Origin: Caldifarciminota bacterium
GTDB lineage: Bacteria; Hydrothermota; E44-bin80
Assembly: GCA_023127905.1 (NCBI GenBank)
Contig: JAGMEZ010000331.1
Location: 1-16,258 of the forward strand
Direction: 5' to 3'
Length of the DNA: 16,258 nucleotides
The notes under the pieces were generated by a model. The model did no database searches, was not told the origin of the DNA, and was given only the letters and a program-made list of their open reading frames with translations. Shown here piece by piece: positions 6,443 to 14,087 of this stretch (within the stretch, counting starts at the first letter, position 1; each line of letters opens with the position of its first letter). The position numbers were made by a program, and so were the translations under genes.

Positions 6443-7390
6443 TCAGTGGTTAATATTCTTGAGTAGATTAATTTTAGGTTTTTTATTTTCTGAAAAAGAT
6501 ATATAAAAATTTTGTGTTTCTTTTATTTTCTTAAACATATCAAGATTAATCATTGAAACCCTTACAGTATCAGTTTTTGAAAGCGATATGAGAGAGGTAT
6601 TTGTACCTTCTGTTATAACAAAGACCTCTTCGAGTAAATTAAAGTCAAAAAAGGGTTGTATGGTTATTCTCATAACAATTTCTTTTGGGCTTTCCTGGAC
6701 TTTTATAACCTTTCCGATAAAAATCCCTTTTGGGAAGACACCTCCCATTCCTGACGTCAAAAGTGTATCTCCAACTTTTATATCAGAATGTAAGGGAACG
6801 TCATCAAATATTAAAAAACGCTCTCTCTTCCATTTAATTATTCCTGGAACACGACTTCTCAAATCGATAGCACTTACAAAGGAGTTTATATTGTAAAGGG
6901 TCAATACTTCACTTGATTTCTGTGTTGTTTCAATAATTTTTCCAACCAAACCATCAGCCGATATTACAGCCATATTCTTATCTATATTATCCTCAAACCC
7001 TCCATCAATAATAAGTGATTTATTATACAAACCAGGATTCTTTCCTATTATTTCACAGGGAATAAGATTAAAGTCCATCATTGGTTTAAATCCATATAGC
7101 TCTCTCAATATTTTATTTTCTCTCTTGATATTTTCACACCTTTGGATTTCGAGAGAAATTAAAGCAATTTCCTTTCTCAATTCTGAATTCTTTTTGTGAA
7201 GAGAAAAGGTATTGACAGTAAAGTTAATGGTCTTTTCAAGAGGGAATAGCATAGCTGCACTGATATTTTTTACGATTCCAAGTTTTAAATTTTCTTTGGC
7301 TGAGTAAGAGAATATAGAGAGAAGTAACAATAAAATGAAACCCCAAAAGTTTAAACTACTCATATTTATTATTCTTTGTTTTTTTACCAC
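6443..7390 (-). CDS. mreC: Rod shape-determining protein MreC
   Basis: This 315-aa bitopic membrane protein scaffolds the elongasome in the periplasm. A short basic tail (residues 1-10) precedes a membrane segment (14-30). A charged probable coiled coil follows (about 62-100), then the beta-rich core (about 103-260) with VISADGLVGKI and LLTSGMGGVFPKGIFIGKV. The last 50 residues are a tail of no recognised domain. It starts with GTG, whose G is the last base of the mreB TAG stop (1-nt overlap), implying translational coupling. Confidence 0.93.
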   Translation of the reverse strand: MVKKQRIINMSSLNFWGFILLLLLSIFSYSAKENLKLGIVKNISAAMLFPLEKTINFTVNTFSLHKKNSELRKEIALISLEIQRCENIKRENKILRELYGFKPMMDFNLIPCEIIGKNPGLYNKSLIIDGGFEDNIDKNMAVISADGLVGKIIETTQKSSEVLTLYNINSFVSAIDLRSRVPGIIKWKRERFLIFDDVPLHSDIKVGDTLLTSGMGGVFPKGIFIGKVIKVQESPKEIVMRITIQPFFDFNLLEEVFVITEGTNTSLISLSKTDTVRVSMINLDMFKKIKETQNFYISFSENKKPKINLLKNINH

Positions 7391-8436
7391 TATTCCCCAC
7401 CTGTCATTAATACTTCTTCATAGTCTGTAAGATTCTCAACGATTATTCCTGCACCTTTTACAACGCATTCAATTGGATTATCTGCGACTTTTATAAAGAG
7501 ATTCGTTTCTTCTTTTAGTGCAGCATCCAGTCCTCTCAGGAGCGCGCCCCCGCCAGTCATCACAATACCATTATCGACAATATCGGAAGCAAGTTCAGGG
7601 GGCGTACTTTCAAGTGCATGTCTTACAGCTGTGAAAATCATACTAACCGGTTCCTGTAAAGCAGTTCTTATTTCTGAAGAACTTACCTTTATTGTTTTTG
7701 GAATTCCTCTTACGAGGTCATTCCCCCGGATCTCCATTTCTTTTTCCTCATCAAGAGGGAATGAAGATCCAATCTGAATCTTAATATTCTCCGCAGACCG
7801 ATCGCCGATAAGGAGATTATATTTTTTCTTAATATATTGAAGGATTGCTTCATCCATTTCATCACCGCCCACTCTTATTGAACTTTTAGTAACAATTCCA
7901 GAGAGTGCAATCAAAGCAATCTCTGTTGTACCGCCTCCGATATCGATAACCATATTTCCGTAAGGGTCATTAACTGGAAGTCCAACTCCAACAGCAGCTG
8001 CAACAGGCTCTGCAACTAAATATACCTCTCTTGCACCTGCATGTTCAACAGAATCTCGGACAGCCCTCATCTCAACTGCTGTAATCCCTGAAGGAACACA
8101 GACTATAGCTCGTGGTCTCATCAAAAGCCTCTTTTTCATTGTCATTCTTAAAAATGACCTAAGCATCTCTTCCACCATTTGAAAATCTGCAATTACCCCA
8201 TCCTTCATCGGTCGTGTTGCTTTAATGTTTGGCGGTGTTCTTCCAAGCATTCTCTGTGCTTCTTTTCCAACAGCAATACTTCTGTTAGTTTTAGAATCCA
8301 TTGCGATAACTGTTGGTTCATTGAGAACAATCCCTTGATTTTCTACAAATATTAGTGTACTGGATGTTCCTAAATCAATTGCTACATTATTACTTATTAA
8401 ACCACCAAATAATTTCCTAAAGAATCTTAATCTCAT
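7390..8436 (-). CDS. mreB: Rod shape-determining protein MreB (bacterial actin)
   Basis: MreB forms membrane-associated filaments that orient lateral cell-wall synthesis. The 348-aa protein has the actin-fold nucleotide motifs: DLGTSST (21-27), VIDIGGGTTEIA (163-174) and TGGGALLRGLD (294-304). An amphipathic N-terminal stretch, MRLRFFRKLFGGL, is suited to membrane binding. The length is typical. The ATG is preceded by AAGGAGG about 4 nt upstream. It heads the mreBCD-mrdA operon, with a promoter candidate at 8556-8584 and a leader of roughly 110 nt. Its presence predicts a rod-shaped or curved cell. Confidence 0.97.
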   Translation of the reverse strand: MRLRFFRKLFGGLISNNVAIDLGTSSTLIFVENQGIVLNEPTVIAMDSKTNRSIAVGKEAQRMLGRTPPNIKATRPMKDGVIADFQMVEEMLRSFLRMTMKKRLLMRPRAIVCVPSGITAVEMRAVRDSVEHAGAREVYLVAEPVAAAVGVGLPVNDPYGNMVIDIGGGTTEIALIALSGIVTKSSIRVGGDEMDEAILQYIKKKYNLLIGDRSAENIKIQIGSSFPLDEEKEMEIRGNDLVRGIPKTIKVSSSEIRTALQEPVSMIFTAVRHALESTPPELASDIVDNGIVMTGGGALLRGLDAALKEETNLFIKVADNPIECVVKGAGIIVENLTDYEEVLMTGGE

Positions 8437-8454
8437 TAGCCCTCCTTAGACTTC

Positions 8455-8490
8455 TCACTGGCGCAGATTTTCCTTACTTGTTTTGCTCAT
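8455..8490 (-). other. Possible short leader ORF upstream of mreB
   Basis: In the predicted mreB 5' leader, an ATG at 8490 opens an 11-codon ORF (MSKTSKENLRQ) ending in TGA at 8455. It ends 18 nt before the mreB ATG. A weak AGAAG lies upstream. Such a short ORF can arise by chance; it is recorded because it lies alone in the leader between promoter and Shine-Dalgarno. Confidence 0.2.
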
Positions 8491-8499
8491 TTTTGCTTC

Positions 8500-8513
8500 T
8501 TATTTTAAAATAA
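8500..8513. promoter_or_regulatory. Perfect 14-bp AT palindrome in the mreB leader
   Basis: TTATTTTAAAATAA is an exact palindrome in the region between the mreB Shine-Dalgarno and its predicted promoter. It could be a protein-binding site or simply AT-rich sequence. Confidence 0.25.
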
Positions 8514-8555
8514 TCTGGGGCACTATTTCTATAATAGATATACATCATTATAATT

Positions 8556-8584
8556 TATATACACAAATAAACGAGATTTGTCAA
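8556..8584 (-). promoter_or_regulatory. Promoter for the mreBCD-mrdA operon
   Basis: On the minus strand, TTGACA (8584-8579, perfect), a 17-nt spacer and TATATA (8561-8556) predict a start near 8549 and a leader of about 113 nt. The -35 overlaps an imperfectly spaced inverted repeat, TCAATA (8581-8586) and TATTGA (8595-8600), lying between the two divergent promoters. Confidence 0.55.
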
Positions 8585-8628
8585 TAAAAATATATATTGA
8601 ACACTTATCTTTTTTTTTCATCTTTTAC

Positions 8629-8657
8629 TTGACACGATTTAAAATATCTGTTATTAA
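8629..8657 (+). promoter_or_regulatory. Promoter for the 76-aa protein gene
   Basis: TTGACA (8629-8634, perfect), a 17-nt spacer and TATTAA (8652-8657) are followed by AAGGAGG (8671-8677), 8 nt before the ATG at 8686. With the mreB promoter 45 nt away on the other strand, this is a compact divergent regulatory region. Confidence 0.6.
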
Positions 8658-8685
8658 AGGTTGAGATAAAAAGGAGGCTTTCTAT

Positions 8686-8916
8686 ATGTTAAACAGAGCC
8701 CAGTTGGAAACATTCATGGAGATGATGTTCGAAGAAAAAAGAATTGAACTTCCTGAAGATATTGAACTTGAAGACGTCGTTGAAGCATTTTGTCAATACT
8801 GTGATGATGAATTAGTCGATTGGTTAAAAATGAGGTTTTCAAGCTTCTTCCTGATGGGTTCGGGTGAGAGCAGCATTGATTGGAACTGGGTTAGGCAAAA
8901 TATAAGCTCGTTATAA
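8686..8916 (+). CDS. Small acidic protein of unknown function
   Basis: This 76-aa protein matches no family I recognise. It is strongly acidic in its first 50 residues (EEKRIELPEDIELEDVVEA), with two Cys in FCQYCDD (35-41) and three Trp towards the C-terminus. There is no signal peptide or obvious membrane span, although SSFFLMG is locally hydrophobic. It has a consensus promoter and Shine-Dalgarno, which support it as a real, possibly well-expressed gene. It is monocistronic: its stop is only 3 nt from the convergent lipoprotein gene's stop, leaving no room for a terminator between them. Confidence 0.7.
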   Translation: MLNRAQLETFMEMMFEEKRIELPEDIELEDVVEAFCQYCDDELVDWLKMRFSSFFLMGSGESSIDWNWVRQNISSL

Positions 8917-8919
8917 ATA

Positions 8920-9876
8920 TTAAAAAGAGTATAACAACATTATTACAACAAGGCCACTGAAGGTTGTTAATATTACACCATGAGTTAAAACCTCTGTTTG
9001 TTTTAAACGGAAAAGTCCTTTTGAAATTGTTCGCAGGTTTCCCTTTTCTACTACATTTTCATTCTTCATAATATCTTTTGATATAATTCGATATTCAAGA
9101 AAATCATTAAGTGGTATTTCTGCATTAATTATATCAGCACAATAGAGCCATTCTTTATGGTTGTTTATATTTTTAACTTGGCTAAAATATAGTTGTTGTG
9201 TGAGAAAAGGTGCATTGTTATTTTTACTTATCTCAATTTCTACCATGTCTGGAGGGACATTCCCCTGCAAAGTTGTTTTCACACTGATAGTTTTTCTACG
9301 AAAATCAGTGAGTACTGGATAATGAATTATAACATCAGATTTTGATACTTTTTCTTCCTTAACAACCGTATGATGTGCTTCTATTTTTCTATTTTCAAGG
9401 TCTAATGCAAAATTTTCAATCGCATTTATCACTAATTCAGAGATGAGAATATCTATTTCGTAATTAATAAAAATAGGAAGAAAAGATTTTCCTTCTCTAC
9501 TTTCTTTAACAATATATGAACCTATAAGGTTATCATCGTAATCAAAAACATCAAGGGATAACTCACCCTGAACTCTCCATCTCCAAGGAAAAATACCGCT
9601 TTTCGTCTTACTGATTGAAACATTTTTAACTGCAACTATAACATCAACCATCTCTTTATTAAAGGGTTCATTAAGTACGCCTGCAGTCAAACCACTGTTT
9701 GAAATAATGTTCACAAGTACTGAATTAATATCAATTTGACTTTCGTCTTTAGACGAAATAATACCAACTATAATAGGATATTTATTCTCAGAGATTGGTG
9801 GAAGAAATCTTTTGGGGGAATGTGCACATCCTGAAAGATAGAGAGAAAGCAAAATTATTAAGGAAATATTTTTAAT
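8920..9876 (-). CDS. Lipoprotein of unknown function, probable ATT start
   Basis: The first conventional start in frame (TTG at 9852) leaves only eight residues before the lipobox Cys. Extending upstream to ATT at 9876 gives MKNISLIILLSLYLSGC, a textbook lipoprotein signal peptide with lipobox LSGC and Cys17. A strong Shine-Dalgarno (AAAAGGAG, 9890-9883) lies 6 nt before that ATT. No ATG, GTG or TTG occurs between the Shine-Dalgarno and 9852. The mature protein (about 300 aa) has no family I recognise. It contains a beta-rich middle and a hydrophobic C-terminal segment (about the last 25 residues) ending in YSF. It follows the outer-membrane-like protein gene by 19 nt, probably in the same operon. 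Confidence 0.75.
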   Translation of the reverse strand: MKNISLIILLSLYLSGCAHSPKRFLPPISENKYPIIVGIISSKDESQIDINSVLVNIISNSGLTAGVLNEPFNKEMVDVIVAVKNVSISKTKSGIFPWRWRVQGELSLDVFDYDDNLIGSYIVKESREGKSFLPIFINYEIDILISELVINAIENFALDLENRKIEAHHTVVKEEKVSKSDVIIHYPVLTDFRRKTISVKTTLQGNVPPDMVEIEISKNNNAPFLTQQLYFSQVKNINNHKEWLYCADIINAEIPLNDFLEYRIISKDIMKNENVVEKGNLRTISKGLFRLKQTEVLTHGVILTTFSGLVVIMLLYSF

Positions 9877-9882
9877 AATCTT

Positions 9883-9890
9883 CTCCTTTT
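9883..9890 (-). promoter_or_regulatory. Shine-Dalgarno that points to an ATT start
   Basis: AAAAGGAG on the minus strand ends 6 nt before ATT (9876-9874), but 30 nt before the nearest conventional start (TTG at 9852). Its position decides in favour of the ATT start of the lipoprotein. Confidence 0.7.
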
Positions 9891-9895
9891 AAGGT

Positions 9896-10540
9896 CTATT
9901 TGAAAAATGTCAATCCAATTGTGATAACACTTACTCCTTCTGCGCCTGTATATTTCACAAAAATGTAGGGTATTTGTTTTTCACACTCAGGAGTTCTTAT
10001 AAATAAAGAAACAGTATGAAAAACCGAAATATCCTTCAAAGTTATAAACGATGTTTTCAACCAGTTATCTAACGACAAAAAACCACCATACAAAATATCA
10101 TAAGTATTTTCCTCGTAATCTACACTGTTTATATATCGGTCCTGTCCTTTAAGAAAAGTCCTTTCCTTTATATACCTTTTTTTGTAGATCCCCCCATATC
10201 CAATGATTGGTGAAAGGTTTATCTCTCCGATTTTAATGGGTACAGAAATCAGAGCACAAGGTTTAAAAAATAATGTTAATTCCCTGTTTCCCTTGATAAG
10301 ATCCATTCCAAAAAAATCTGAATGAGTATCAAGTGTTAGATTGAACATACCAATTTTATTATTATATCCAAGACCTACCCCGAGAAGAGGAACACCATTT
10401 TCCTCTTCAGTTAATCCTTCATTATCTATATAGATATTCTTTGCTACATAACCAATACCTATACAAAAGTATGGACCTGCATTTAATACATAAAATAATA
10501 TAAAGCAAAAAACTATTGCGCCATAAACTTTGTATCTCAT
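9896..10540 (-). CDS. Probable outer-membrane beta-barrel protein, unknown function
   Basis: This 214-aa protein begins with a Sec-type signal peptide (MRYKVYGAIVFCFILFYVLNA, about 1-21). It continues with alternating hydrophobic, Gly- and Tyr-rich strands such as YFCIGIGYVAKNIYI, LLGVGLGYNN and LSPIIGYGGIY. The C-terminus, VITIGLTFFK, has an aromatic-rich final strand. These traits suit a small outer-membrane beta-barrel, but no family is recognised. The ATG has AGAGG about 4 nt upstream. It lies 34 nt after rpiB and 19 nt before the lipoprotein gene, so the two envelope proteins may work together; that link is inference. Confidence 0.65.
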   Translation of the reverse strand: MRYKVYGAIVFCFILFYVLNAGPYFCIGIGYVAKNIYIDNEGLTEEENGVPLLGVGLGYNNKIGMFNLTLDTHSDFFGMDLIKGNRELTLFFKPCALISVPIKIGEINLSPIIGYGGIYKKRYIKERTFLKGQDRYINSVDYEENTYDILYGGFLSLDNWLKTSFITLKDISVFHTVSLFIRTPECEKQIPYIFVKYTGAEGVSVITIGLTFFK

Positions 10541-10574
10541 ACTTCCTCTTACATCATTTTCAATCTGAAAGTTC

Positions 10575-11018
10575 TCACCCTAACTCTTCCCCCATTTTTA
10601 TCTTATTAAACCTTCTCCTGTGTCTACCTCCATCAAAACCCTCTGAAAGCCATACATCAACTATTTTTTTTATTCGTTCCTTGGATAGAATTGATGAGCC
10701 CAGCGAAAGTATATTGGAATTATTATGATTTCTTGACATTCTTGCCATTTTCTCATTCATACAGAGCGCCGCATATGCACCGTTCACTTTATTAGCTGCA
10801 ATTGTCATTCCTATTCCACTTCCACATATTAAAATTCCTCTTTTTATTTTTTTCCTTGAGACTTCTAAAGCCAACGGGAAAGCAATATCTGGATAGTCAC
10901 ATGGAGAATCGCTGTCCGTTCCAAAATCCTTAATACTGTATCCTTTTCCTTTAAGATATTTAATAAGGAATTTTTTTATTTTGTATCCACGATGATCTGC
11001 TCCAATTCCTATTTTCAC
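10575..11018 (-). CDS. rpiB: Ribose-5-phosphate isomerase B
   Basis: The 147-aa protein is a standard-length RpiB, interconverting ribose-5-phosphate and ribulose-5-phosphate in the pentose phosphate pathway. Motifs present are GADHRGY with D8 and H9, CDYPDIA (40-46), ICGSGIGM with catalytic Cys65, ANKVNG (75-80) and SRNHNNSN with H98. The start is GTG, with a purine-rich GAGGGGG just upstream. It retains every residue that the 732-1316 paralogue lacks, so it is the likely genuine isomerase. It follows glyS by 100 nt of purine-rich sense sequence containing no recognisable terminator. Confidence 0.93.
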   Translation of the reverse strand: MKIGIGADHRGYKIKKFLIKYLKGKGYSIKDFGTDSDSPCDYPDIAFPLALEVSRKKIKRGILICGSGIGMTIAANKVNGAYAALCMNEKMARMSRNHNNSNILSLGSSILSKERIKKIVDVWLSEGFDGGRHRRRFNKIKMGEELG

Positions 11019-11118
11019 AAATCCCCCTCTTTTTTTCTTCTTTTCACTTGTTCTTTCTGTTTTTATCTTACATAGAACTTCCCATATCCTTTATCTTCAC
11101 TTTTTTCTTTAAACTTTA

Positions 11119-13236
11119 TCATTTATCCTTGTTCGTCCTCTCTCCTTCAATTACTATCATTGAGAAATCAGCAAATTCATCAAATAATGCTTTTATTTTA
11201 TAAAGCATTGAAATCCTATTGTTCTTTCTTCTAACATCATCTGTCATTACCAAACAATTATCAAAGAAATTGTCAATATGTGGACAGAAAGTAAGTAATG
11301 ATTTATTTACTTTTTTGTACTTATGCTGTGTCATCAACTTAAAAAAATCTCCCTTAATTTTGTTGTACTTTTTCCATAATGTAGTCTCTGCCTTGCAATC
11401 GAAGAGGGATTCATTAACTTGTTTCTGCCCTATTTTAACACCTCGCAGGATATTTGCCACCCTTCTCTGACCAATAACGAGTCTCTCGAAGTTTTCACTT
11501 CCCCTCTCATCATTTAACGTTTTTATTCTTTCTAATGCATCATAAATATCATCAAAATAAACAGAAAAAACAGCGTCTGCAGTATCGTAGCTGATTTTAA
11601 GAATCGAGAGGTATGTTTTTAATCTAATATGAAGAAATTCTTTTAATTTTTGAATCGTTTCGTCATTACTGATTTTTTTCGAGACATTATTTTGTTGTGA
11701 AAAAACCCATATACATTTTTTTACTATCCCATTGAAATCAAATCGTAACTTAAACTCATCAATAATTCTTACCAAACCATATGCACATCTGCGAAGTCCG
11801 AATGGGTCAACACTTCCTGTTGGTATCTCACCTAAGAGAAAATTACCAACAAGTGTATCGATTCTATCGCTTACACCAACTATTGCTGATTCAATTGTTG
11901 AAGGTAAAGCATCTTGAGGAAATCGTGGAAGGTAATGCTCACTGATGATTTCTGCAACTTCCCTTTTTTCATTCGACTGAAGTGCATATTCTCTTCCAAT
12001 AATACCTTCAAGCTTTGTAAACTCCTTACCGTCTTTTATCATATTTGTCACAAGATCAGCCTTAGAAAGAAGCGCACCCCTTTCAATCACATCTACTTTG
12101 CCCCTGTTTACAATCTTACTAAGAAAACGTGAGAGCTTTACAAGTCGAATTGTTTTATCAAAAACCGTACCCAATCCCCTGTGCCATTCAACGCCCTTCA
12201 ATTCATCAATCATTTCTACCAATGGTTGTTTCAAATCCTCCTTCCAGTAGAACAAAGCATCGTTAAGACGAGCCTTTAAAACATTATTATGTCCCTTTGT
12301 AATCTCTTTAATGTTATCATTAAGACTGTTCGAAACACCTATGTAAACTGATTCTATTTTTTTATTTTCATTGAAAACAGCAAAATACCTTTGATGCTCT
12401 CTCATTGCAGTAACAAGAACGTCAGAAGGCATCACAAGAAATTCTTTATCAAATTTTCCTTTGAAAACAGAAGGGTATTCAACAAGGTTAGTAACTTCAT
12501 TTAACAATCCTGGATCGTCTATTAATTTTTCTGAACTTTTCAAATACTTCGATATATCATTGATAATTTTCTTTTTTCGTTTCTCAAAAGATGGGATCAC
12601 AAAGTTTTTCTCTAAAATCTTTTCATATGAAGATGTATCGTTAATAATTAACTTCTTTGACCCCAGAAAACGTGGACCAAAACTTTTATTAGATGAGGTA
12701 ACCCCTGCAATTTTTAGTTTTATAGATTGTTTACAAAAAAGCACCACTATCCATCGAATAGGACGCGCAAACTCAAATCCGCTTTCTTCCCATTTCATCT
12801 TTTTGGGGAAGTTTAACTCTTCTAAAATTGATGGAAGTATTTCTTTAACAATTAATTCTGTTCGTTTTGGCTTCTCAACAATCTCAAGATAACAAAATTT
12901 CTTTCCTTTCTTCTCGCCAATCTTTAAGTCTTTTACGGCTTTATTGTAAGACTTAGCAAATCCAGTAGCAGCAGCAGTTGCTTTTCCTGTATCATCAAAT
13001 GATCTATCTGCGGGTGGACCATAAATTATCTTTGGTATTTTTTTCTCATAATTATCTATTTCCCTAAAAAGGACTGCAAGACGCCGCGGAGTAAAGAAAA
13101 TCTTGGTTTCTTTAAAATCAACATGTTTTTCTTTGAAATGGGACGATAACTTGCTGGAAAGTTTATCTGTTGCTGGCTTCAAATATGAAGCCGGAATTTC
13201 TTCAAAGCCAATCTCTATTAAAAGTTCTGATTTCAA
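11119..13236 (-). CDS. glyS: Glycyl-tRNA synthetase beta subunit
   Basis: This is the beta subunit of the bacterial alpha2beta2 glycyl-tRNA synthetase, needed for tRNA-Gly recognition. The 705 aa are near the family's normal length. Diagnostic stretches include IGFEEIPASYLKPA at the N-terminus, TPRRLAVL, REHQRYFAVF, WHRGLGTVFDK and DPFGLRRCAYGLVRI. The anticodon-binding region is complete at the C-terminus. The start is TTG at 13236, overlapping the glyQ stop as TTGA (4 nt), implying coupled translation. Confidence 0.96.
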   Translation of the reverse strand: MKSELLIEIGFEEIPASYLKPATDKLSSKLSSHFKEKHVDFKETKIFFTPRRLAVLFREIDNYEKKIPKIIYGPPADRSFDDTGKATAAATGFAKSYNKAVKDLKIGEKKGKKFCYLEIVEKPKRTELIVKEILPSILEELNFPKKMKWEESGFEFARPIRWIVVLFCKQSIKLKIAGVTSSNKSFGPRFLGSKKLIINDTSSYEKILEKNFVIPSFEKRKKKIINDISKYLKSSEKLIDDPGLLNEVTNLVEYPSVFKGKFDKEFLVMPSDVLVTAMREHQRYFAVFNENKKIESVYIGVSNSLNDNIKEITKGHNNVLKARLNDALFYWKEDLKQPLVEMIDELKGVEWHRGLGTVFDKTIRLVKLSRFLSKIVNRGKVDVIERGALLSKADLVTNMIKDGKEFTKLEGIIGREYALQSNEKREVAEIISEHYLPRFPQDALPSTIESAIVGVSDRIDTLVGNFLLGEIPTGSVDPFGLRRCAYGLVRIIDEFKLRFDFNGIVKKCIWVFSQQNNVSKKISNDETIQKLKEFLHIRLKTYLSILKISYDTADAVFSVYFDDIYDALERIKTLNDERGSENFERLVIGQRRVANILRGVKIGQKQVNESLFDCKAETTLWKKYNKIKGDFFKLMTQHKYKKVNKSLLTFCPHIDNFFDNCLVMTDDVRRKNNRISMLYKIKALFDEFADFSMIVIEGERTNKDK

Positions 13237-14087
13237 CTGTTATTATCTCTTTGTTTCTCTCTGACTTTCTCAGCTGTATATTTTGATAGTCTGCGTAGGA
13301 TTGAAATGTACTCTTTTCTTTCCATAACGCTAATGGCGCCACGGGCATCAAGGAGGTTAAAAATATGTGAACATTTTATAACATAATTATACGCAGGATA
13401 TACCAGAGATTTCTTAAGCAGTTTTTCAGCTTCCCTTTTATACTGTTCAAAAACTGTTCTATACATATCAGTATTTACTTCTTCGTAGTTATATCGAGAA
13501 AATTCATATTCACTTTCTTTGTTCACATCCTTCCACAAAACTCCAGGTGCCCATTCTAACTCAAGAACTGAATTGGTATTTTGAATAAACATTGCTAATC
13601 TATCAAGTCCATAGGTTATCTCAGCCGGGATAAGATTAAGGTTAAGACTACCTACCTGCTGGAAATAGGTAAACTGTGTTATCTCAAGACCATCAATCCA
13701 TATTTCCCATCCAAGTCCCCATGCACCGAGTGTTGGAGATTCCCAATCATCCTCTACAAAACGGAGATCATGTTTTTTTAATTTAATCCCAAGAAATTCA
13801 AGGCTCTGGAGGTAAATATCTATAACAGAAGGAGGAGAAGGTTGAAGAATTACCTGAAATTGATAGAATTGCTGGAACCTGTTAGGGTTTTCTGCATACC
13901 TTCCATCCTTTGGCCTTTTACTAATTTCAAGATATGCGGTTTTATAGGGTTTATCTTCTGTAACTTTTATGAATGTTGCTGGATTAAATGTCCCGGCACC
14001 TACCTCACTATTGTAGGGCTGCATAATAATACAGCCATAATCTGCCCAGAATTTTTGAAGCCTGAGAATCAAATCCTGATAGTTAAT
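13233..14087 (-). CDS. glyQ: Glycyl-tRNA synthetase alpha subunit, non-ATG start
   Basis: This catalytic subunit activates glycine with ATP. Family signatures are QPYNSEVGAGTFNPATF, RPKDGRYAENPNRFQQ, FVEDDWESPTLGAWGLGWE, FTYFQQVGSL, EITYGLDRLAMF and LLDARGAISVMER. The first conventional in-frame start is TTG at 14072 (279 aa), but family members begin about five residues earlier with an M-x-[FYL]-Q-D-[LV]-I sequence. Reading upstream gives NYQD directly before LILRLQKFW. The matching initiator is ATT at 14087 (MNYQDLIL, 284 aa) or CTG at 14090. The ATT shares its A with the upstream TGA (TGATT, like the common TGATG coupling). AGAGG at 14101-14097 is suitably placed for either. There is no ATG or GTG alternative. 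Confidence 0.93.
   Translation of the reverse strand: MNYQDLILRLQKFWADYGCIIMQPYNSEVGAGTFNPATFIKVTEDKPYKTAYLEISKRPKDGRYAENPNRFQQFYQFQVILQPSPPSVIDIYLQSLEFLGIKLKKHDLRFVEDDWESPTLGAWGLGWEIWIDGLEITQFTYFQQVGSLNLNLIPAEITYGLDRLAMFIQNTNSVLELEWAPGVLWKDVNKESEYEFSRYNYEEVNTDMYRTVFEQYKREAEKLLKKSLVYPAYNYVIKCSHIFNLLDARGAISVMERKEYISILRRLSKYTAEKVREKQRDNNS

Noticed and set aside
6588..6896. 102-aa plus-strand open frame inside mreC
   Set aside because: Shadow of mreC, no initiation signal.
11019..11118. Possible terminator or T-box/riboswitch between glyS and rpiB
   Set aside because: The sense strand is only purine-rich; no stable stem with T-run or T-box/tRNA-like element could be drawn.
12461..12892. 143-aa plus-strand open frame inside glyS
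   Set aside because: Antisense shadow of a strongly conserved gene; no Shine-Dalgarno, no recognisable protein.
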